Source of the DNA: Bin87 sp034423595
GTDB lineage: Bacteria > Chloroflexota > Dehalococcoidia > Lucifugimonadales > UBA3495
DNA length: 64,000 nucleotides
NCBI GenBank assembly: GCA_965207025.1
Contig: OZ242258.1
Span: forward strand, 3,596,001 to 3,660,000
Reading direction: 5' to 3'
Of this stretch, positions 1 to 8,097 are shown one piece after another. Under the pieces are notes generated by a model. The model was not told the DNA's origin and did not search any database. It saw only the letters and a list, made by a program, of their open reading frames with translations. Positions within the stretch are counted from its first letter, which is position 1; every line of letters starts with the position of its first letter. The position numbers and the translations under genes are program-made.

Positions 1-325
1 CTCTGATGCGCCCTCGGCTTTCGGGCGGTACGGGCCTCGCTCCGGTTATCTGTTGTAAGGCTTCAAACCAGTGGCCTCCCTGAGCGCGCATCCTCTCAAG
101 GATCAGCGGCACGATAGGTTCTCCCATGCTGATGATTTCCTGGAGGGCAGGGTGCGCATTTATACGCTCTGAGTTCGACAGGAAGAAGGTCTCTTCCTCC
201 CACCGCTCGGCCAACGCTTCAAAGCGTTCCCGGTCGGCCGGTTCGATTTCCGCCGCGTCGCCATGCTTGGCATCGACCGGCCTGCCGGGCTGCGACGACG
301 CTGACGTTGGTTGCGATGACGACAT
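1..325 (-). CDS. conserved hypothetical protein, 3' end cut by window
   Basis: The gene runs off the left edge, so about 108 codons are visible. The ATG at 325 is preceded by a GGAGGG ribosome binding site about 10 bases upstream, which supports the start. The protein opens with about 25 polar, Ser/Gln-rich residues. An acidic helical stretch follows (ERFEALAERWEEET), then a block containing HPALQEIISMGEPIVPLIL and WFEALQQITGARPVPP. I recall this arrangement from small conserved bacterial proteins of unknown function, but I cannot name a domain. It is divergent from the restriction-modification gene at 445, with about 120 bases between them that must hold both promoters. No function is proposed. 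Confidence 0.6.
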   Translation of the reverse strand, partial: MSSSQPTSASSQPGRPVDAKHGDAAEIEPADRERFEALAERWEEETFFLSNSERINAHPALQEIISMGEPIVPLILERMRAQGGHWFEALQQITGARPVPPESRGRIR

Positions 326-444
326 GCTCACGGTGATAACCCTCCAACCGGATTGCGCCTCTGCCCCATTCTAGCACCCTTGCACATAGCCTCATGCAAT
401 ATAATCCCCCTTGAACGGCGACGAGCCAAACCAACGAGGACACT

Positions 445-3400
445 ATGCCGGCCACCAACCCAACATCCGCCGTCGCGGCCTACTTCACCGAACTGCGCCG
501 GATTCAGGCGTCCGGCGGCGCAACCGGCGAACGCTCCGCCTACGGCGCGTTGACCGACCTGCTCAACGCGGTGGGGGACACCCTGCGCCCCAAAGTCTTC
601 TGCGTGCCCGAACTCGCCGACCAGGGCGCCGGCCATCCCGACTTCGGACTCTACACCACGCGCCAGACCCAACGCGCCCGCGACCAGCGTCAACGTCGCG
701 GTCAACTCCCCGAGCGCGGTGTGGTAGAGGTCAAGCCCGCCGCTGACGACGCCTGGCTCACCGCCGACGGCGAGCAGGTCAGCCGCTACTGGCAGCGTTA
801 CCGCCAGGTCCTGGTCACCAATACCCGTGACTTCGTGATGGTGGGCGAGGACGCCAACGGCCAGCCCGTCCGTCTGGAAACCTTCCGTCTGGCCGATTCG
901 GCGGCGGACTTTGCGGAACGGCTGGAACACCCCCGCGCCTTCGCCAATGAGGTCGGCGTCGGTTTGGGCGAATACCTGTGCCGCGCCCTGTCCAACGCGG
1001 CGTCGCTAGCCGAACCGAAAGACCTGGCCTGGCTGCTGGCCTCCTACGCCCGTGACGGACTGGCCCGCGTGGAACGCGCCGGCGACCCCGCGTCGCTGGC
1101 CGCCGTGCGTTCCGCGTTGGAGGAATCCCTGGGCGTGCGCTTTGAGGGCGACCGGGGCGCGGCCTTCTTCCGCTCCACCCTGGTGCAGACCCTGTTCTAC
1201 GGAGTCTTTTCGGCGTGGGCCCTGTGGGCCAGGCAGACGCCGGCGCCGGCCGCGCCCTTCGACTGGCGCACTGCCGTTTGGCACCTGCGCGCCCCGGTGC
1301 TCCGCGCCCTGTTCCAGCAGCTTTCCGATCCTGGACGCCTGCAACCCCTGGGCCTGGTGGAAGTGCTGGACTGGGCCGCCGCTGCGCTGAACCGGGTCAA
1401 CCGCGCCGACTTCTTCGCCCGCTTCCGCGAGGGCGAGGCCGTGCCCTACTTCTATGAACCCTTCTTGCAGGCTTTCGACCCCGACCTGCGCAAGCAACTT
1501 GGCGTCTGGTACACCCCTGCCGAAGTCGTGCGCTACATGGTCGCCCGCGTTGACCGCGCCCTGAAGGACGACCTCGGAATTGCCGACGGCCTCGCCGCCG
1601 ACAACGTCTATGTGCTGGACCCCTGCTGCGGCACCGGCGCGTATCTGGCCGAAACCCTGCGCCGCATCGCCGCCAACCTGGAGGGCAAGGGCCTGGGCGC
1701 GCTGGCCGGCGCCCGCGTCAAGCAGGCCGCCACGCAGCGGGTGTTCGGCTTTGAGATCATGCCCGCCCCCTACGTCGTCGCCCACTTGCAGGTCGGCCTG
1801 GCCATGCAGGAGTTGGGCGCGCCGCTGTCGGAGGATGACGATAGCGAGCGGGCCGGCGTCTTCCTCACCAACGCGCTGACCGGATGGGAGCCGGCGGTGC
1901 AGAAGCCGCTGCCCTTCCCCGAGCTGGAGGAGGAACGGGACCGCGCCGAACGGGTCAAGCAGGATACCCCCGTGCTGGTCATCATCGGCAACCCGCCCTA
2001 CAACGGTTTCGCCGGCGTCGCGGTGGACGAGGAGCGCGAGCTGTCCCAGGCTTATCGAACCACCCGCCAGGTGCGCCGCCCCGAGGGGCAGGGCCTCAAC
2101 GACCTCTACGTGCGCTTCTTCCGCATGGCCGAACGCCGCATCGCCGAAAAGACGGGCCGGGGCGTCGTTTGCTTCATTTCGAACTACTCGTGGCTGGACG
2201 GCCTCTCCTTCACCGGAATGCGCGAGCATTTCCTGGACGCCTTCGACGCCATCCGCATCGACAACCTCAACGGCGACAAGTACAAGACCGGCAAGACCAC
2301 CCCCGACGGCGCGCCCGATCCCAGCATCTTCTCCACGCCGGACGATCCGGTAGGGATACAGGTCGGCACTGCCATTGCCACCCTGGTGCGCAAGGACGAC
2401 CACGCGCCGGCCCAATCCGTCGGATTTCGTCACCTGTGGGGCCAGGCCAAGCACTCCGAGCTGACGGCCACGGCCGAGGCCGCGCCGGACGCGCTGTACG
2501 ACAACGTTGCGCCGCTGCTGCCCCTGGGTCTGCCCTTTGCCGCCCTCGCGGTGAGCGACGGCTGGCAGCATTGGCCCTCCCTGCCCGACCTGTTCCCCAC
2601 GTCGTTCCCCGGTGCAACCACAGGCCGCGATGCTTTCTTTGTTGACATAGATTTGAACCGTCTCCAAAGGCGCATAGATGATTACTACAACTTGGATTTA
2701 TCACACGAAGAAATCGCACGTAGATACCCAAGCGTGATGAAAACATCCGCACATTTCAATGCTCGCAAAGTGCGTGACACGAGACTCGCTACGGGAAGCC
2801 CGGATGGATCGGGCTTTATTCGCTACGCATATCGGCCATTTGATGCCCGATGGCTTTATTGGGAGGGCGATACTGGATTGCTCGACCGACCGCGCCCTGA
2901 TTACAAGCCCCACGTTTTCGATGGCAACCTTTGGATAGAAGCCCGTCATAGAGAGGCCAGAGAGGCTTTCTCACGCGGTACAGTCGTTCGTCATCTAGCA
3001 AGTGACTTTGGAAATGGGCGGTCGCACTTTTTCCCGGCGTGGCTGCGGGACAACTCCCTCGGACTCGGCGGCGATGGCGCCCAGCGCAGCCCCAACCTGT
3101 CGCCGGCGGCGCAAAACTACCTGGACCGGCTGGGCTTGAGCGTGGATGACCTGTTTCACCACGTCATCGCCGTGCTGCACGATCCCCAATACCGTGCCGC
3201 CAACGCCGGGGCGCTGCGCATGGAGTGGCCGCGCATCCCCCTGCCCGGCTGGCCCGACGGTAATGGCGACACACCCGGCGCAGCGAACGAACTGACCGCG
3301 TCGGCGGCCCGGGGCCGTCAGTTGGCCGGGCTGCTGGACTCCGATACCCCCGTCGCCGGCGTAACCTCCGGTGCGCTGACGCCGGCCATGGCAGCCATCG

Positions 3401-3801
3401 CCGTCCCAGCGATTGTTCAAGAATCCGGCGCCGACGGCGGCAACATGGCCGGCGCCGACTTCGCGGTAACCGCCGGCTGGGGCCACCACGGTTCCGGCGA
3501 CGCCGTGATGCCCGGCCAGGGGCGGGTGGTTGAGCGGGACTACACCGCCGCCGAACGGGCGGCCTTGGGGGAAGCTATCGCCGGGTTGGGCGACACTACG
3601 TTTGACGTGTATCTGAACGAGCGGGCCTACTGGTGCAACGTGCCGACCGGCGTGTGGAACTACCAACTGGGCGGCTACCAGGTCCTCAAAAAGTGGCTGT
3701 CGTACCGGGAGCAGCGCGTGCTGGGACGGGCGCTGACGGTGGAGGAAGTGCATCACTTCACCAACAGCGCTCGCCGCATCGCCGCATCGCCGCAATCCTA
3801 A
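445..3801 (+). CDS. type ISP restriction-modification enzyme (nuclease + N6-adenine methyltransferase + specificity domain)
   Basis: This is a single-chain restriction-modification protein of 1118 residues. A PD-(D/E)xK-like nuclease signature lies at the N-terminus (HPDFG at 64-68, EVKP at 95-98). A coupler region leads to QLGVWYTPAEVV near residue 352. Methyltransferase motif I is DPCCGTGAYLAET from 392, and motif IV is NPPY at 516-519, typical of N6-adenine methylases. The C-terminal third resembles the LlaBIII-type specificity domain. Full LlaGI/LlaBIII enzymes are about 1600 residues with a helicase; no helicase motifs are visible here, so this is the shorter form common in genomes. GAGGA precedes the ATG. 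Bases 2630-3030, inside the specificity part, are clearly AT-richer than the flanks, which suggests domain exchange. The nuclease assignment is weaker than the methylase. Confidence 0.85.
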   Translation: MPATNPTSAVAAYFTELRRIQASGGATGERSAYGALTDLLNAVGDTLRPKVFCVPELADQGAGHPDFGLYTTRQTQRARDQRQRRGQLPERGVVEVKPAADDAWLTADGEQVSRYWQRYRQVLVTNTRDFVMVGEDANGQPVRLETFRLADSAADFAERLEHPRAFANEVGVGLGEYLCRALSNAASLAEPKDLAWLLASYARDGLARVERAGDPASLAAVRSALEESLGVRFEGDRGAAFFRSTLVQTLFYGVFSAWALWARQTPAPAAPFDWRTAVWHLRAPVLRALFQQLSDPGRLQPLGLVEVLDWAAAALNRVNRADFFARFREGEAVPYFYEPFLQAFDPDLRKQLGVWYTPAEVVRYMVARVDRALKDDLGIADGLAADNVYVLDPCCGTGAYLAETLRRIAANLEGKGLGALAGARVKQAATQRVFGFEIMPAPYVVAHLQVGLAMQELGAPLSEDDDSERAGVFLTNALTGWEPAVQKPLPFPELEEERDRAERVKQDTPVLVIIGNPPYNGFAGVAVDEERELSQAYRTTRQVRRPEGQGLNDLYVRFFRMAERRIAEKTGRGVVCFISNYSWLDGLSFTGMREHFLDAFDAIRIDNLNGDKYKTGKTTPDGAPDPSIFSTPDDPVGIQVGTAIATLVRKDDHAPAQSVGFRHLWGQAKHSELTATAEAAPDALYDNVAPLLPLGLPFAALAVSDGWQHWPSLPDLFPTSFPGATTGRDAFFVDIDLNRLQRRIDDYYNLDLSHEEIARRYPSVMKTSAHFNARKVRDTRLATGSPDGSGFIRYAYRPFDARWLYWEGDTGLLDRPRPDYKPHVFDGNLWIEARHREAREAFSRGTVVRHLASDFGNGRSHFFPAWLRDNSLGLGGDGAQRSPNLSPAAQNYLDRLGLSVDDLFHHVIAVLHDPQYRAANAGALRMEWPRIPLPGWPDGNGDTPGAANELTASAARGRQLAGLLDSDTPVAGVTSGALTPAMAAIAVPAIVQESGADGGNMAGADFAVTAGWGHHGSGDAVMPGQGRVVERDYTAAERAALGEAIAGLGDTTFDVYLNERAYWCNVPTGVWNYQLGGYQVLKKWLSYREQRVLGRALTVEEVHHFTNSARRIAASPQS

Positions 3802-3830
3802 TGCTGGCATAAGGTTCGTGCGAGGAGGCG

Positions 3831-3836
3831 TATAAT
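3831..3836 (+). promoter_or_regulatory. candidate -10 element upstream of the DUF5677-like gene
   Basis: A perfect TATAAT lies 30 bases after the end of the type ISP gene and about 90 bases before the next start at 3927. No good -35 hexamer sits at the ideal distance; TGGCAT at 3805 would leave a 20-base spacer. It suggests the downstream gene has its own promoter. Confidence 0.35.
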
Positions 3837-3926
3837 GGAGTTGGTAGCCCGTTGATGCCCCCGCAGTGGCACAACGCGAGGATCACATACTGCAAGACAA
3901 AAACCTTGCCTGTTTGGTGCTGACAA

Positions 3927-4859
3927 ATGGAGAAACCCATACAACTGGATAGTGGCCTGTACGTCCTTAGTTTAGGACCAGCAGCGGAAAATCAGGCAAG
4001 AGAAATGGTTGAATCTCCCATGATGCAGTACATCATGCTGAGCGTATTCAACGATTGGACCATGAATGAGGGAAACTACCGGGCAGCGTGGAATTCACCT
4101 GTTTACGCCCAATTGTTGCTGGTACAACAGATGACAATGCGGGGAATTGACTTAATCCGACAGGCCGACGGCGTTCCCCAAAGCAAGGGATGGACCGTAA
4201 CCTCGATGCTGGCTCGCGGCATGAGCTTGGCCCGCCTCTCTTGCCTGTCACTGGATATGGGCAGTTTTTCAGATGCCTGTTCGAATCTCCGTATGCTCAT
4301 CGAGAGAGACATGACCATTAGGTATCTCGAAGCCCACAAGCAATACGAGGATTTTGCCAAAGCCTTTTATGCCGAGATCTACCATCGTGCAGGCGAAAGC
4401 CTCAACGACAAGCAGCTGCGAGATAGCTACAAGTTCGGTCACTTGGAAGCTTCCAGACAGATGATGGAGCTCATCAGAAAGCAGTATTTCGACAATAAGG
4501 CACCGAGAAAGCCCGGACATTATTGGAAACGGCCGCGGACGGAACAGCTTGCAGATGAATTCGCCAAAAGCACCGAGTGGGGGTCGGACGACGCTACGCG
4601 CAAAAACACAATGCGCGTGTATGACTTGGGGAACAAGAGCGTCCACCCCAGTCTCAGGGACATGATACAACCTGAGGAATCTGATTTGGCGCCGGAAACC
4701 CTGCGAGGTCTCATCCTAGTAACGCTGGGAAGTTTGGCAATGTTCGGTTTGTCCTTGTTTGACGAGTCGGTTCCCCTTGTCGGTCAGATTGAGCAGGTCA
4801 TTTTGCATCCGCCATCTGCTACCTCGTTGCTGGATCTGCTCGGGGCTGTCGCACCTTAG
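3927..4859 (+). CDS. DUF5677-like hypothetical protein
   Basis: This 310-residue protein is mostly helical. It has a C-terminal motif of the form YDLGNKSVHPSLRDM (around 231-245), which resembles the conserved Ser-x-x-x-His-Pro-Ser signature of DUF5677 proteins. A hydrophobic stretch near residues 262-277 (LILVTLGSLAMFGLSL) could be a buried helix. DUF5677 proteins have no established biochemical role but often lie in defence or accessory regions. Here it follows a restriction-modification gene on the same strand, 125 bases downstream, with its own candidate TATAAT. Codon use is less GC-rich than in the gene before it, consistent with recent acquisition. The family call comes from motif memory only. 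Confidence 0.6.
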   Translation: MEKPIQLDSGLYVLSLGPAAENQAREMVESPMMQYIMLSVFNDWTMNEGNYRAAWNSPVYAQLLLVQQMTMRGIDLIRQADGVPQSKGWTVTSMLARGMSLARLSCLSLDMGSFSDACSNLRMLIERDMTIRYLEAHKQYEDFAKAFYAEIYHRAGESLNDKQLRDSYKFGHLEASRQMMELIRKQYFDNKAPRKPGHYWKRPRTEQLADEFAKSTEWGSDDATRKNTMRVYDLGNKSVHPSLRDMIQPEESDLAPETLRGLILVTLGSLAMFGLSLFDESVPLVGQIEQVILHPPSATSLLDLLGAVAP

Positions 4860-4977
4860 ATTGAACATCCGCGAGAATTTCGCTGGTAGGGATCTGGCTG
4901 AACGGCAGGTACAAGCGAGCAACTTGAATGGCTCATATGCGATAGCCCTGTGAACGAGCCTAAACAGAGTTGACGAA

Positions 4978-5028
4978 ATGAAGACGATAATTTACGGTGA
5001 CAACATCCAGGTGTTGACACGTGGATAG
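4978..5028 (+). pseudogene. N-terminal stub of a site-specific DNA methyltransferase
   Basis: An ATG opens a 16-codon frame reading MKTIIYGDNIQVLTRG and then stops at TAG. This is very like the first residues of N4/N6 DNA methyltransferases (MKxIIYGDNLxVLxxL, normally followed by the DPPF/DPPY motif). No continuation is visible in any frame downstream; the next bases hold a weak wobble-paired hairpin followed by a T-rich run (about 5025-5066). I read it as the remnant of a deleted methyltransferase gene rather than a functional small protein. Confidence 0.45.
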
Positions 5029-5083
5029 AGTGCCAGGAGCTCTATGTGTGCTCTTTATTTTTTGGCTATGTTGAGATGATGGA

Positions 5084-5461
5084 ATGACCCTCTCTGTAGT
5101 GAAATACCGAACCGCCGCCGAGACGTTCATTGAGCAAGCGTACGAGGAATTGGCCGTAGGTGACCTACGGCAGGCATCGGAAAAGGGGTGGGGCGCCGCT
5201 GCGGAAATCGTCAAGGCCGTTGCCGAGCAACGCGAATGGGATCACAAGAGCCACGAAGATCTCTACGTGGTAGTTGATCGCATTGCCAGGGAAATTCGGG
5301 ACAGTGCAATTCTGACGCAGTTCAACAACGCCGGCCAACTTCACACGAATTTCTATGAAGGATGGTTGGGCGAGCCTAATGTCACTGCGGGATTGGAAGA
5401 GGTGCAAAAACTCGTCAATCGATTGCGGCTCCTGCTGGACGATTCCCCGCCGGCACGGTAG
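5084..5461 (+). CDS. PaREP1/HEPN-like protein
   Basis: The 125-residue helical protein contains GDLRQASEKGWGAAAEIVKAVA (about 26-47) and LHTNFYEGWL (about 86-95). Together these are characteristic of the PaREP1 family, HEPN-related small proteins found in archaea and many bacteria. HEPN proteins often act as RNases or as partners of nucleotidyltransferases; no canonical Rx4-6H catalytic pair stands out here, so activity is uncertain. It is followed after 7 bases by a DUF433 protein on the same strand, so the two are probably co-transcribed and may form a toxin-antitoxin-like unit. The start has only a weak ribosome binding site. Confidence 0.7.
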   Translation: MTLSVVKYRTAAETFIEQAYEELAVGDLRQASEKGWGAAAEIVKAVAEQREWDHKSHEDLYVVVDRIAREIRDSAILTQFNNAGQLHTNFYEGWLGEPNVTAGLEEVQKLVNRLRLLLDDSPPAR

Positions 5462-5468
5462 GAATACC

Positions 5469-5714
5469 ATGCCAGCCAGTCAAGCGCTGCTCGCCCGCAT
5501 CACCGCCCGCTCTGACGTATTCGGCGGCAAGCCCATCATCCGCGATATGCGCGTATCGGTGAAACTGATCCTGAGCCTGCTGGCCCAGGGCATAACCCAG
5601 GAGGACATCCTGGACGACTACCCCGACCCGGAGCCGGACGACCTCCGCGCCTGCATCACCTACGCCCACGCCGTAATCTCTGGCGACACGCTGGCTGCCG
5701 TGTCAGTGGAGTAG
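5469..5714 (+). CDS. DUF433 antitoxin-like protein
   Basis: An 81-residue protein starts at the ATG at 5469, preceded by GGAATACC. It shows the DUF433 pattern: RSDVFGGKPIIRDMRVSVKLIL in the first half, then LAQGITQEDILDDYPDPEPDDLRACITYA. DUF433 is a winged-helix, VapB/antitoxin-like fold commonly encoded just upstream of a DUF5615 PIN-like toxin. Here the expected DUF5615 gene is missing and the neighbour is an upstream PaREP1 gene instead. The longer frame upstream (from 5355) overlaps the PaREP1 gene and lacks a plausible start, so I chose the short form. Confidence 0.75.
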   Translation: MPASQALLARITARSDVFGGKPIIRDMRVSVKLILSLLAQGITQEDILDDYPDPEPDDLRACITYAHAVISGDTLAAVSVE

Positions 5715-5851
5715 TTGCGCGGACGATTCCCCGTTACATCCGACCCCGACCCGTAGCGGCGCGTCGCCACAGCCCGTTGACCGGTGCCCGGGCGGGCCTA
5801 TGTGCTGATCGTATCAAAGGCGCGTCCGACCGCCGGCAACGGAGCGTTACC

Positions 5852-6139
5852 ATGCACAGAACAAACCGCGCCATCCAAGTAACGGAAGAGATAATCCGCA
5901 AGGACCTGCCCGGACACCTCGGGGAAGGATTCCGAATCAGCCACATCGAAAGCACGTCCATGCGACGAAAGAAGCGGGACGTGAACTACATGACGGTGTA
6001 CTTTGAACCGGGCCACCCGCCCCTCGACGAGGACGCCATCATGGAGTTCGAACTCGGACTGCACGAAAGGCTCATGGACCAACATATCTTCGACAAACCC
6101 GCGGTTGCTTATATCGACCGGGACGATGACGTTACGTGA
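5852..6139 (+). CDS. small conserved partner of HEPN protein
   Basis: This 95-residue protein starts at the ATG at 5852 with GGAG about 8 bases upstream. It begins with a helical segment (RAIQVTEEIIRKDLPGHLGEGFRI), followed by beta-rich sequence (MTVYFEPGHPPLDEDAIMEFELGLHERLM) and an acidic end. No family is recognised. Its stop overlaps the GTG start of the next gene in the sequence GTGA, so the two are translationally coupled. The position upstream of a HEPN protein is where an MNT nucleotidyltransferase would often be, but no GSxxR or DxD motif is present. A role as antitoxin or cofactor is inference. Confidence 0.65.
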   Translation: MHRTNRAIQVTEEIIRKDLPGHLGEGFRISHIESTSMRRKKRDVNYMTVYFEPGHPPLDEDAIMEFELGLHERLMDQHIFDKPAVAYIDRDDDVT

Positions 6140-6648
6140 CGGCGCCCCAGACGGGTATTCCTTTTCAGCCACCGGCGCCCCTGGATCCTTGGGCGCTGAT
6201 CGACTCGGTACGCGACACACTCAACCGGGCGGCCCATGGTACGCCCGTGTCGCGTGAGACTTTCCACCGCGCCGTGAGCACGGCTTACTACGCGGTATTC
6301 CACGCTCTGGCGCGAAATAACGCCGATAACATCATCGGTCCTCCGACGAACCCATCAATGGCGTTGGACTGGGTCGACGCCTATCGCAGGATGCGTCACG
6401 GTTACGCGGCGGCCCAACTCCAGCAGCATATGTTCACGCTGGACAGAAACGGTCGCGAGTTTAGCGAGAATTTCATAAACCTGAAAGCCGCGCGAGAAAC
6501 GGCCGACTACAACCCAAACGCCGTTTTCAACCTGGCATCGGCCAGTCATTGGCTGAACCGCGCAATAGCAGCCCTCAACAACCTGGACGCTATGAGCCCA
6601 ACCGACAAACGAACGATCACCAATATCGTCCTCTCCGGCCACCCATGA
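6136..6648 (+). CDS. HEPN-domain protein
   Basis: This 170-residue protein starts with GTG, overlapping the stop of the preceding gene. The segment RAVSTAYYAVFHALARNNAD (about 45-64) is the classic HEPN R-x-x-S-x-x-Y-Y-x-x-F-H helix, and YRRMRHGYA (83-91) resembles the second conserved helix with an Arg/His pair. The end carries FINLKAARETADYNP, also typical. HEPN proteins are frequently ribonucleases or ribosome-targeting toxins. Coupling to an unfamiliar 95-residue protein suggests a two-gene toxin-antitoxin-like module. Whether it is an active RNase cannot be told from sequence alone. Confidence 0.75.
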   Translation: MTAPQTGIPFQPPAPLDPWALIDSVRDTLNRAAHGTPVSRETFHRAVSTAYYAVFHALARNNADNIIGPPTNPSMALDWVDAYRRMRHGYAAAQLQQHMFTLDRNGREFSENFINLKAARETADYNPNAVFNLASASHWLNRAIAALNNLDAMSPTDKRTITNIVLSGHP

Positions 6649-6725
6649 ACGCCGGGAACGGCAGAAGTTGTTTCCCCAATCATCATTGCCGCCCGCCCGC
6701 CGGCGGATGGTAATATCTGCCCATC

Positions 6726-7826
6726 ATGCTGCGTTTTTTGGGACGGTTCTCCTATCGCCTGTACATATTTGCGCTGGTGGTTGCGGTGGTGATCGTGGCC
6801 GCTCTGGCGCTCTTTCGACCCATAACCACCGCCATCCACACCGCTGCCTTCGCCGCGCAGGTGCTGCCGTCGCCGTTCCAGCCGCAACCTTGGCTGGCCG
6901 GCGAACCGGAGCACGTCGCCGCTGAGTTCCCCCGCTACGATGGCAGCATGGGAAGTGGAGACATCTACGTCATCCCCGACGGCAAACGTCGCGCCGGTCT
7001 GGTGGTGTTCCTGGGCGCCAACGCCGCCGGCGCCGACGATCCCGACGTCATCAACCTGGGCCAGGCCCTGGCCCGCGCCGGCTTTGCCGTCATGTACTAC
7101 TGGTCGCCCACCATGGGCGAACGCGCCCAGGTGGACGCCGGAGAAATCGCCAACCTCGTGGCCGCTTTTGAGCACCTGCGCCGGCAGGAATTTGTGGATC
7201 CGGACCGGGTTGGTCTGGCCGGCTTCTCCGTCGGCGCGTCCTTTGCGCTGGTCGCCGCCGCCGACCCGCGCATCGCCGCCGACATCGCCTTCGTCAATGC
7301 CTTCGGCGGCTACTACGACACCGCCGACCTCTTGGTCCAAATCGCCGCCGGCCGCGCCATCGACAACGGCGGCGACATTCCCTGGGAGGTGGATCGTCTC
7401 ACCCGTCAGGTGTACGACAACATGCTCACGCCCGAGTCCGAATCTCCCGCCGCCCGGGCCCTGCTGGATGGAACGACGTCCATCGCCGAAGCCCGCGCGC
7501 GCTACGCTGAACTTCCCGAAGCCTTCCGCGCTGAGGTCGATTCCATAGCGCCATCCCACCACATCGACCTGTGGAGTCCCAACGCCGTCATGCGCGTCAT
7601 GCACGACCGGGGCGACCCGCTGATCCCTGTGGGCGAATCCCGTCGCATGGTCCAGGCGTTGCAGCAGCATAGGCCCGACGTATCGGTCTATTACACCGAA
7701 ACCGACATCTTCCGCCACGTGCGCCCCGACGCGGAAACCGACTTCAAATCGATGCTGGCCGGCGCGTTCCAGCTCTACCGCCACATGTACCACATCGTAG
7801 CCGTAGCCCGCCAACCGGCCCGCTGA
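6726..7826 (+). CDS. membrane-anchored alpha/beta hydrolase (dienelactone hydrolase-like)
   Basis: The 366-residue protein has an N-terminal membrane segment (about 12-30, LYIFALVVAVVIVAALALF) that should anchor it with the catalytic domain outside the cytoplasm. The domain has a GFSVGAS nucleophile elbow with Ser168, a likely acid Asp297 in HDRGDPLIP, and His331 in IFRHVRP, a complete Ser-Asp-His triad in the right order. VVFLGANAAG (about 93-102) corresponds to the oxyanion-hole strand. The substrate is unknown; the closest general group is the dienelactone hydrolase/peptidase-like esterases. It stands alone, with a palindromic repeat immediately after its stop. Confidence 0.75.
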   Translation: MLRFLGRFSYRLYIFALVVAVVIVAALALFRPITTAIHTAAFAAQVLPSPFQPQPWLAGEPEHVAAEFPRYDGSMGSGDIYVIPDGKRRAGLVVFLGANAAGADDPDVINLGQALARAGFAVMYYWSPTMGERAQVDAGEIANLVAAFEHLRRQEFVDPDRVGLAGFSVGASFALVAAADPRIAADIAFVNAFGGYYDTADLLVQIAAGRAIDNGGDIPWEVDRLTRQVYDNMLTPESESPAARALLDGTTSIAEARARYAELPEAFRAEVDSIAPSHHIDLWSPNAVMRVMHDRGDPLIPVGESRRMVQALQQHRPDVSVYYTETDIFRHVRPDAETDFKSMLAGAFQLYRHMYHIVAVARQPAR

Positions 7827-7827
7827 C

Positions 7828-7953
7828 GCAGGGTCTTTCGGTTGTCATTGCGAGGAGCGGTAGCGACGTGGCAATCCCGTCAGACCTGTGCAGTCGAAAC
7901 GAGATTGCCACGCTGCGCTCGCAATGACACACTGGATAATCGAAAGACCCTGC
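7828..7953 (+). repeat. nested palindromic repeat (REP/MITE-like), family A full copy
   Basis: The outer arms GCAGGGTCTTTCG (7828-7840) and CGAAAGACCCTGC (7941-7953) are a perfect 13-base inverted repeat. Inside are long inner arms beginning TGTCATTGCGAGGAGCG (from 7842) and ending CGCTCGCAATGACA (7929), with GTGGCAATC/GATTGCCAC facing each other. Very similar inner arms recur inside the gene at 41850-41997, and a half copy lies at 10200-10230. No transposase is encoded, so this is a non-autonomous palindromic element. Confidence 0.85.
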
Positions 7954-8030
7954 CCGCTGAGTGGATCCGGCTTCTCCGCCCTCGTTCGCCGGAACCTGTT
8001 TTTTGCGTGTGGGATTACGTAATCTTGCGC

Positions 8031-8036
8031 TATAAT
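8031..8036 (+). promoter_or_regulatory. candidate -10 element for the CoA-transferase/SDR genes
   Basis: A perfect TATAAT lies 62 bases before the CoA-transferase start, after an AT-richer stretch at 8000-8025. No clear -35 is visible. The downstream GGAGGTGA at 8081 is a strong ribosome binding site. Confidence 0.4.
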
Positions 8037-8097
8037 GTCGCCGCCCTGCGCGGCCTGCCGGCCCGCGCTGCGTTATCGGCGGAGGTGATACTGCGAT

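Noticed and set aside
1006..2667. 553-codon open frame on the minus strand
   Set aside because: It is a shadow of the type ISP gene. The composition is typical of antisense frames in GC-rich coding DNA and no domain is visible.
4270..4300. TTCGAATC resembling a tRNA T-arm
   Set aside because: It is inside the DUF5677-like coding sequence, and no acceptor or anticodon stems can be drawn around it.
6546..7814. 422-codon minus-strand frame opposite the hydrolase
   Set aside because: It lies fully antisense to a gene with a complete catalytic triad and has low-complexity His/Val/Gly-rich sequence.
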